Positions 1 to 3,783 of a stretch of 8,154 nucleotides of DNA are shown here, in pieces. A model generated the notes under the pieces. The model had not been told where the DNA came from, ran no database searches, and saw only the letters and a program-made list of their open reading frames with translations. Within the stretch, counting starts at the first letter, position 1; every line of letters begins with the position of its first letter. Origin of the DNA: Chitinophaga pinensis (lineage in GTDB: Bacteria; Bacteroidota; Bacteroidia; AKYH767-A; OLB10); NCBI GenBank assembly GCA_945872015.1, contig CAMBYJ010000073.1, forward strand, positions 1 through 8,154, written 5' to 3'. Position numbers and translations under genes: made by a program.

Positions 1-1
1 T

Positions 2-490
2 CAAACGGAAGATATTTTAAATCTTGCTATTGAAATGAGTGATGCAGGAGTGAAAATTGTTTTCGATGATTATATTCATGGAAATAAAAATGCAGAACCA
101 TTGTTGAATGAACTACTTCATGAAGTAGGTTGCTATGTAAGTAGGATTCCTGCCAAGAATACACAGGAAAGATGCTTTGGATTCAAGACAGTTCAAGAAG
201 CTGGTATAACGAAAGTCGCAAATGTATATCCCGGAAGTCTAGCTGAATTAGCTGGACTTGCAAAGGATGATGAAATAGCTGCTGTAAATGGGTGGAAAGT
301 AGAAAACAACTTAAACGATTTGTTGCAGTTAATTAATACAGTTGAGTTAACCGTTTTCTCTCAAAAGAAAATGAAGTCGATTAATTTGGTGGCTTCTGAA
401 AAGCGATATTTTGATACAATAAAAATGGGTACTATTACAGATGCAAGTGAAGCGCAGAAAGCAGCGTTCAAAAGCTGGACAAATTTATAA
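2..490 (+). CDS. M61-type glycyl aminopeptidase, C-terminal part with PDZ domain (5' truncated)
   Basis: The frame is open from base 2, so the gene begins outside the window; 162 residues are visible before the TAA at 488-490. The first internal Met (base 35) is probably not the start, because the frame continues upstream with Q-T-E-D-I-L-N-L-A-I-E. The segment FDDYIHGNKNAEPLLNELL resembles the C-terminal helical part of M61 peptidases (glycyl aminopeptidase family), which is followed by a PDZ domain. A PDZ-like stretch is visible: a GF strand, VYPGSLAELAGL, then KDDEIAAVNGWKV, the usual ligand-loop and 'GDEI..ING' pattern. Family members are zinc aminopeptidases, often exported, of roughly 580-610 residues, so the HExxH catalytic region should lie upstream and cannot be checked. 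The stop codon overlaps the rlmF start by one base (TAATG), so the two genes are probably co-transcribed and translationally coupled. A different PDZ-carrying peptidase is possible. Confidence 0.75.
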   Translation, partial: QTEDILNLAIEMSDAGVKIVFDDYIHGNKNAEPLLNELLHEVGCYVSRIPAKNTQERCFGFKTVQEAGITKVANVYPGSLAELAGLAKDDEIAAVNGWKVENNLNDLLQLINTVELTVFSQKKMKSINLVASEKRYFDTIKMGTITDASEAQKAAFKSWTNL

Positions 491-1479
491 TGAAGAAACT
501 ACAAACTAAGAAAGAGCACCCGAAAGAGAAACCGGGTTTGCATCCGCGCAATAAACATCGTGAACGTTATAATTTTAAAGAACTCGTAGCGAGTTGTCCC
601 GAATTAGCACCTTACGTAATCATCAATGATTATGACGATGAGTCCATCGATTTTTTTAATCCCGATGCCGTTATGATGCTAAACAAAGCATTGTTAAAGC
701 ACTTTTATAAAATCGATAAATGGAATTTGCCGGAAGGTTATTTATGTCCCCCCATACCCAATCGTGCCGATTACATTCATTACATGGCTGATTTATTAGC
801 CGAGCGAAATAATGGAAAGATACCTAAGGGAAGTAGTATAAAAGTATTTGATGTTGGAGTAGGAGCGAATTGTATTTATCCTCTAATCGGAAATAGAGAA
901 TACGGATGGTCGTTCGTTGGATCTGATAATAAACCCGAGGCACTCAAGTCGGCAAAGGATATTCTTGAAAACAACGGCGATGTAAAAGGAAATGTAGAAT
1001 TGCGTTTGCAACCAAATTCTTCAAACATTTTCAAAGGGATAGTAAAAGAAAACGAGCAATTCGATTTCACGATATGTAATCCTCCTTTTTATTCATCGTT
1101 TGAAGAATCTCGGTCAGGGAATATTCGTAAGTTAAGTAATTTGCGCGGGAAGCCCATTAAAGATATTGCTCGGAATTTTGGAGGGAATAATATGGAATTA
1201 TGGTGCGATGGGGGAGAAGAAAAGTTCGCTAAGCGAATCATAGAGCAAAGCAAACTAATTGCACAATCTTGTTTTTGGTTTTCTACAATGATTTCGAAAC
1301 AAGCTCATCTCGAAAGTATTTATAAAGCCTTGTATAACGCAGAAGCTGTTGAAGTGAAAACGATTTCTATGACTCAAGGAAATAAATCAAGCCGAATTGT
1401 AGCATGGACCTTCCTTACTCCTGTGCAGCAAACCAAATGGGCTATCACCCGATGGAATCCTAAAGTAGAAATAAAATAA
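490..1479 (+). CDS. rlmF: 23S rRNA (adenine(1618)-N(6))-methyltransferase RlmF
   Basis: This 329-residue protein is predicted to transfer a methyl group from S-adenosylmethionine to N6 of A1618 (E. coli numbering) in 23S rRNA, acting in the cytoplasm during large-subunit assembly. Recognition rests on the family's N-terminal signature, GLHPRNKHRERYNF at residues 17-30, then DFFNPDAVMMLNKALL and LCPPIPNRADYIHYMADLL (about 85-103). The Rossmann fold shows the SAM-binding loop DVGVGANCIYPLIG from 121, the acidic end of strand 2 at VGSDN (143-147) and the amino-methyltransferase motif NPPF (197-200), which holds the target adenine. E. coli RlmF is about 308 residues, so this copy is full length; the extra residues are a lysine-rich N-terminus. 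The ATG overlaps the upstream stop as TAATG and no clear Shine-Dalgarno is visible, which fits translational coupling. The gene converges on ridA with a 47-base gap. Confidence 0.95.
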   Translation: MKKLQTKKEHPKEKPGLHPRNKHRERYNFKELVASCPELAPYVIINDYDDESIDFFNPDAVMMLNKALLKHFYKIDKWNLPEGYLCPPIPNRADYIHYMADLLAERNNGKIPKGSSIKVFDVGVGANCIYPLIGNREYGWSFVGSDNKPEALKSAKDILENNGDVKGNVELRLQPNSSNIFKGIVKENEQFDFTICNPPFYSSFEESRSGNIRKLSNLRGKPIKDIARNFGGNNMELWCDGGEEKFAKRIIEQSKLIAQSCFWFSTMISKQAHLESIYKALYNAEAVEVKTISMTQGNKSSRIVAWTFLTPVQQTKWAITRWNPKVEIK

Positions 1480-1526
1480 CTCATTTCAGCACTTCGCCCA
1501 AACTACACAAGAAAGTAAATCGTAAA
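1480..1526. other. Convergent intergenic gap between rlmF and ridA
   Basis: The 47 bases between the two stop codons hold no stable hairpin with a T-run that I can find, so no intrinsic terminator is assigned to either gene. Confidence 0.5.
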
Positions 1527-1907
1527 CTATTTTGTGAAAGCAACAACTGAAATTTCTACATTCACATCCTTCGGTAATCTCGAAACCTGAACCGTTTCGC
1601 GTGCCGGAAAATTACCGCTAAAGTAACTGCCATAAACTTCATTTACGGCTGCAAACTGATTCATATCTTTTAAGAAAATGCCAGTTTTAATTATGTGGGA
1701 GAAATCAACTCCTGCTTCTGTTAAAACAGCTCCAATATTTTTCATCACTTGATGGGTTTCATTCTCGATGGTTGATAAATCTAACTCGCCAGTTGCAGGA
1801 TTAATTGCAATTTGTCCTGAAACAAAAAGCATATTACCAAATTGAACTGCTTGTGAGTAGGGGCCAATAGGTGAGGGAGCGTTGTTGGTATTGATGATTG
1901 TTTTCAT
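1527..1907 (-). CDS. ridA: RidA family 2-iminobutanoate/2-iminopropanoate deaminase
   Basis: This 126-residue protein belongs to the RidA (YjgF/YER057c/UK114) family, trimeric cytoplasmic enzymes that hydrolyse reactive enamines and imines such as 2-aminoacrylate, released by PLP enzymes like threonine/serine dehydratase, to 2-ketoacids and ammonia. It is full length and shows the N-terminal APSPIGPYSQAV, then LFVSGQIAINPATGEL, and the C-terminal signature FPARETVQVSRLPKDVNVEI. Tyr17, Asn89, Arg103 and Glu118 fall where the family's active-site residues lie; the arginine that salt-bridges the substrate carboxylate is the mark of the true RidA subgroup, so deaminase activity is likely. The ATG is followed directly by the conserved K-T-I-I-N-T-N-N-A start. 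It diverges from trpG/pabA across 65 bases, each side with its own promoter-like box. Both proteins touch amino-acid-derived metabolism, but a functional link is only inference. Confidence 0.95.
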   Translation of the reverse strand: MKTIINTNNAPSPIGPYSQAVQFGNMLFVSGQIAINPATGELDLSTIENETHQVMKNIGAVLTEAGVDFSHIIKTGIFLKDMNQFAAVNEVYGSYFSGNFPARETVQVSRLPKDVNVEISVVAFTK

Positions 1908-1921
1908 ATTTAAATTTTTTG

Positions 1922-1929
1922 CGAAGTTA
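1922..1929 (-). promoter_or_regulatory. Probable ridA -7 box (TAACTTCG)
   Basis: Read on the minus strand this is TAACTTCG, one base from the Bacteroidota -7 consensus TAnnTTTG, 14 bases before the ridA ATG. With a start five bases after the box (spacing seen at rnpB in this window), the leader would be about 10 bases. No clear -33 element is visible. Confidence 0.5.
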
Positions 1930-1960
1930 ATCGCTTTCTGATTTTGTGATGGTGAATTTA

Positions 1961-1968
1961 TAAATTTG
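1961..1968 (+). promoter_or_regulatory. Probable trpG/pabA -7 box (TAAATTTG), predicting a leaderless mRNA
   Basis: TAAATTTG matches TAnnTTTG exactly and ends only four bases before the ATG at 1973. A weak -33 match (TCTG at 1937-1940) lies 20 bases upstream, a normal spacing. Applying the box-to-start distance seen at rnpB places the transcript start on the A of the ATG. Confidence 0.55.
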
Positions 1969-1972
1969 CCTC

Positions 1973-2551
1973 ATGCCTCGCATCGCCATTATCGATAATT
2001 ACGATTCATTTACGTATAATCTTGTTCATTATCTTGAAGAGATTACGAATGAGGAGGTATCGGTATTTTTTAATGATCATGTCACAATTGATGAACTCGA
2101 AAAATTTGATGCGTTGGTTATTTCTCCCGGACCAGGCATTCCTTCAGAGGCTGGTATGACCATTCCAATCATTCAGCATTTTGCAGGTAACAAACCGGTA
2201 CTAGGAATTTGTCTCGGACATCAAGCAATAGCCGAAGCATTTGGTGGTTTACTGCGACAATTAGATCAGGTTTTACATGGAGTAGTTCGCGTTTGTAGTA
2301 TTAAGAACGATGATGAAATTTTTACGGGAATTAATTCTGCTTTCGAAACTGGTCGTTATCACAGCTGGGTACCAGATGAAAAATCATTTCCTGATTGTTT
2401 GCAAATTCTAGCAACGGATGAAACGAATTGCATCATGGTTTTAAAGCACAAAGAGTACAATATTTACGGAATGCAATTTCATCCTGAATCTATCATGACA
2501 CCTGATGGGAAAATGATGCTGAGGAATTGGGTTGGTTTGGTCAAAAAATAG
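1973..2551 (+). CDS. Anthranilate / aminodeoxychorismate synthase glutaminase subunit (TrpG or PabA)
   Basis: A complete 192-residue class I glutamine amidotransferase. It should hydrolyse glutamine and pass ammonia to a chorismate-using partner: TrpE for anthranilate (tryptophan) or PabB for aminodeoxychorismate (folate), in the cytoplasm. Visible marks are the N-terminal IDNYDSFTYNLVHYLEE, the loop VISPGPGIPSEAG, the nucleophile elbow GICLGHQAIAEAFGG with Cys80, and GMQFHPESIMTPDG with His170 and Glu172 completing the triad. The length is normal for a free-standing subunit. Neither trpE/trpD nor pabB/pabC is adjacent, so the sequence alone does not decide between TrpG and PabA, and one protein may serve both partners as in Bacillus. 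The ATG is supported by the conserved N-terminal strand starting at residue 3. The promoter-like box ends four bases upstream, leaving no room for a Shine-Dalgarno. Confidence 0.93.
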   Translation: MPRIAIIDNYDSFTYNLVHYLEEITNEEVSVFFNDHVTIDELEKFDALVISPGPGIPSEAGMTIPIIQHFAGNKPVLGICLGHQAIAEAFGGLLRQLDQVLHGVVRVCSIKNDDEIFTGINSAFETGRYHSWVPDEKSFPDCLQILATDETNCIMVLKHKEYNIYGMQFHPESIMTPDGKMMLRNWVGLVKK

Positions 2552-2590
2552 AAGACAAAACATAATTCCTTCAAATTAATTCTTTGTCAT

Positions 2591-2635
2591 TTTCAAATCC
2601 TCGCTCCCGTTACGAAGCTTTGGTATCAAATCGTC
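2591..2635 (+). repeat. Decayed copy of the hairpin-plus-tail unit
   Basis: TTTCAAATCCTC is followed by a partly complementary segment around ACGAAGCTTTGGTATCAAATC (2612-2632), which resembles the cleaner unit at 2637-2673 with several substitutions. It is recognisable mainly by the order hairpin, ATCAAAT, TC. Confidence 0.4.
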
Positions 2636-2636
2636 A

Positions 2637-2683
2637 ATCCCGAAAGCTTTCGGGATCAAATTTTCAAATCATCAAATCATCAA
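2637..2683 (+). repeat. Perfect 20-base palindrome with ATCAAATTTTC / AAATCATC tail
   Basis: Bases 2637-2656 are a perfect palindrome whose arms read ATCCCGAAAG and CTTTCGGGAT. The tail GATCAAATTTTCAAATCATC (2654-2673, sharing GAT with the palindrome) recurs identically at 3016-3035, and AAATCATC is repeated once more before the next hairpin. This is the best-preserved unit in the region. Confidence 0.8.
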
Positions 2684-2701
2684 TCCCGATAAACATCGGG
2701 A
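2684..2701 (+). repeat. Hairpin unit TCCCGAT-AAAC-ATCGGGA
   Basis: A 7-base-pair stem, TCCCGAT at 2684-2690 pairing with ATCGGGA at 2695-2701, encloses a 4-base loop. It shares the CCCGA/TCGGG core with its neighbours but has a different top of stem and loop. Confidence 0.75.
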
Positions 2702-2710
2702 CAAATTAAA

Positions 2711-2800
2711 TTAAACGTTTGTAAATGCTTATCAACCGGCTAATTATTTTTTATCGCATAATTTTGTCGTGGGGTGGGGCTGCTGTCCCCCCATGGTATA
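2711..2800 (+). repeat. Composite intergenic module, copy A
   Basis: It starts with TTAAACGTTTGTAAATG (2711-2727) and ends with a 28-base block (2773-2800) beginning GGTGGGGCTGCTG and ending CCATGGTATA. Both ends recur identically in copy B at 3036-3147. The middle is related by scattered matches (AACCG, TAAT, ATTT, AATTTT). The end block can fold as GGGG/CCCC around a CTGCTGT loop. Function unknown. Confidence 0.75.
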
Positions 2801-2811
2801 GAGAGCAGAAA

Positions 2812-2836
2812 TTTGATCTCGAGACTTCAGGATATG
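2812..2836 (-). repeat. Inverted, decayed hairpin unit
   Basis: TTTGATCTCGA at 2812-2822 is the exact reverse complement of TCGAGATCAAA at 3012-3022, and the following bases resemble the rest of that unit in inverse order with small gaps. The orientation is opposite to the other units. Confidence 0.45.
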
Positions 2837-2980
2837 ATCACACACTTCTGTCTTTTTTGAATAATATTATTTCAGGCGGATTTCGATTGAAGTATTTATT
2901 ATATGATTACTCTGGAGTAAATTATTCAATCATCTTAATGGAAAGGCAGAATCATTTACTAAAGATATAGCATCTTATAC

Positions 2981-3035
2981 TCAAATTTTCAAACCGTCTC
3001 ATCCCGATGCTTCGAGATCAAATTTTCAAATCATC
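2981..3035 (+). repeat. Tail, imperfect hairpin and tail unit
   Basis: TCAAATTTTCAAA (2981-2993) is followed by an imperfect hairpin at 3001-3018, ATCCCGA paired with TCGAGAT around TGCT with one mismatch, and then the full tail at 3016-3035, identical to 2654-2673. It leads straight into module copy B. Confidence 0.7.
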
Positions 3036-3147
3036 TTAAACGTTTGTAAATGTTTAAAAACCGAATAATAATTTCCGGATAGTTAATTTTACTGCGGTCC
3101 CGAGGTTTTCTCGGGATTCGGTGGGGCTGCTGTCCCCCCATGGTATA
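3036..3147 (+). repeat. Composite intergenic module, copy B, carrying an extra hairpin
   Basis: It has the same 17-base start (3036-3052) and 28-base end (3120-3147) as copy A. The copies differ most by 22 bases at 3098-3119, where copy B holds a hairpin, TCCCGAG (3098-3104) pairing with CTCGGGA (3110-3116) around GTTTT. Copy A reads through this point with no counterpart. Confidence 0.75.
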
Positions 3148-3150
3148 TAG

Positions 3151-3187
3151 AAGCTGACCCTACCTGAAGAAAGTGACCCGTCCTAAA
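3151..3187 (+). repeat. Two imperfect direct repeats 19 bases apart, possible insertion-sequence end remnant
   Basis: AAGCTGACCCTACCTGA (from 3151) and AAAGTGACCCGTCCTAA (from 3170) agree at 12 of 17 positions, with TGACCC in both. Spaced repeats of this kind at an end are typical of IS21-family elements. No transposase gene and no second end are visible, so this is a possible relic only. Confidence 0.35.
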
Positions 3188-3255
3188 AAAATTTACAGTT
3201 TAAATAATTAATCCTAGTATTATTTTACAGTAGTTTCTTAGTCCTATGTATTAAT
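3180..3255 (+). repeat. Imperfect tandem repeat of about 30 bases, about 2.5 units
   Basis: Units begin at 3180, 3211 and 3241 with GTCCTA, ATCCTA and GTCCTA. The first two contain TTTACAG at 3192 and 3224 and end in TTA; the third keeps only the TCCTA-TGTATTA part. Spacing is 31 then 30 bases. The DNA is very AT-rich, so some of the similarity may be chance. Confidence 0.4.
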
Positions 3256-3283
3256 TTAATTCATTAAACAAATCATCAAACTA

Positions 3284-3306
3284 GATCGCTATCGGGTCAA
3301 ATTTTC
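3284..3306 (+). repeat. Decayed hairpin-plus-tail unit
   Basis: ATCGCTATCGGG followed by TCAAATTTTC (3297-3306) keeps the right arm and tail of the family; the left arm is mostly lost. Confidence 0.45.
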
Positions 3307-3341
3307 CAATAATCACATTTGCAAATTCTCCCATTATCACA

Positions 3342-3357
3342 TCGCGAAGCCTCGCGA
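3342..3357 (+). repeat. Hairpin TCGCGA-AGCC-TCGCGA upstream of rnpB
   Basis: A 6-base-pair stem with a 4-base loop, followed by GCAAATT, resembles the intergenic hairpin family with changed stem bases. It ends 14 bases before the rnpB -7 box, so it covers the place where a -33 element would be expected. Confidence 0.55.
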
Positions 3358-3371
3358 GCAAATTAATGCTG

Positions 3372-3379
3372 TATCTTTG
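3372..3379 (+). promoter_or_regulatory. rnpB -7 promoter box (TATCTTTG)
   Basis: TATCTTTG is an exact TAnnTTTG match. It ends five bases before 3384, the first base of the RNase P RNA P1 helix, which is where transcription should start. No TTTG-type -33 element is visible at the normal distance. Confidence 0.7.
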
Positions 3380-3383
3380 CCTC

Positions 3384-3765
3384 AGAAAGCAAACCGCCTT
3401 GTCGCCCTTCGGGGAGGAAAGTCCGGGCAACACAGAGTACCACACTTCCTAACGGGAAGGCAGTAGCGAAGAAATTTACTACCGACAGAAAGTGCCGCAG
3501 AAAACTATACCGTCCCGAGTGTAAACCTCGGGATAAGGGTGAAAATGTGAGGTAAGAGCTCACAGGTTGTGGTGGCGACATCCAACCGGGTAAACCTTGT
3601 GGGTTGAAAAACCAAATAGGTTGGGGATGAGAGCTGCTCGTTCGATTGAACCTTCGGGTTCTGCCTCAATGGGTAGGTTGAATCAGGTGTTACGCGAGTA
3701 ACATCGCAGATAAATGACAGGGGCCCGCTCGCGGGAACAGAATCCGGCTTATAGGTTTGCTTTCT
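3384..3765 (+). ncRNA. rnpB: RNase P RNA, bacterial class A
   Basis: This is the catalytic RNA of RNase P, which with the RnpA protein removes 5' leaders from precursor tRNAs. The conserved core is easy to read: GAGGAAAGTCCGGGC at 3414-3428, GACAGAAAGTGCC from 3484, GGTAAGAGCTCACAG at 3551-3565, CCAAATAGG at 3612-3620, AGATAAATGAC at 3708-3718 and ACAGAATCCGGCTTAT near the 3' end. The ends are set by a 12-base-pair P1 helix, 3384-3395 pairing perfectly with 3754-3765, giving about 382 nt, in the normal range. A T-rich run follows P1, but there is no classic terminator hairpin of its own. A strong promoter box precedes the RNA and pgpH starts 18 bases after it. Reading frames across this locus are artefacts. 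Confidence 0.97.
3752..3759 (+). promoter_or_regulatory. Possible pgpH promoter box inside the rnpB 3' end (TAGGTTTG)
   Basis: TAGGTTTG matches TAnnTTTG exactly and overlaps the 3' strand of the P1 helix. With the box-to-start distance seen at rnpB, transcripts would start near 3764 with a 20-base leader before the ATG at 3784. The P1 sequence is constrained by pairing, so the match may be accidental. Confidence 0.3.
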
Positions 3766-3783
3766 TTTATTATTTTTATCCCA

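Larger units (their letters stand above)
2552..3371. other. Repeat-rich intergenic region without a supported gene
   Basis: About 820 bases separate trpG/pabA from rnpB. They hold several copies of a short palindromic unit with an ATCAAATTTTC tail, a duplicated composite module, an approximate 30-base tandem repeat, and a pair of direct repeats like an insertion-sequence end. Reading frames here start inside repeats, are low in complexity and match no family I recognise. No intrinsic terminator with a T-run follows trpG/pabA directly, although the strong palindrome 86 bases after its stop could slow or stop transcription. Confidence 0.8.

Noticed and set aside
876..1070. Minus-strand reading frame inside rlmF
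   Set aside because: It is a shadow of the methyltransferase frame, without a recognisable product.
2637..2656. Palindrome as the intrinsic terminator of trpG/pabA
   Set aside because: No T-run follows the stem directly, it is 86 bases from the stop codon, and it belongs to a dispersed repeat family; a terminator role is possible but not supported.
2725..2970. 81-codon plus-strand reading frame in the repeat region
   Set aside because: It starts inside module copy A, runs through the GGGG/CCCC block and an inverted repeat, has no promoter or ribosome signal, and matches no family I recognise. It is more likely repeat DNA than a gene.
2591..3365. Possible CRISPR array
   Set aside because: The repeats are hairpins of differing sequence at irregular spacing, without uniform spacers or cas genes.
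3363..3581. Minus-strand reading frame of 72 codons
   Set aside because: It lies antisense across the 5' half of rnpB; the conserved RNA structure explains the sequence.
3757..3783. TTG start extending the PgpH-like protein by nine residues
   Set aside because: The TTG is inside the RNase P P1 helix and the extension is only a T-rich run; the ATG at 3784 is a better start just before the first membrane segment.
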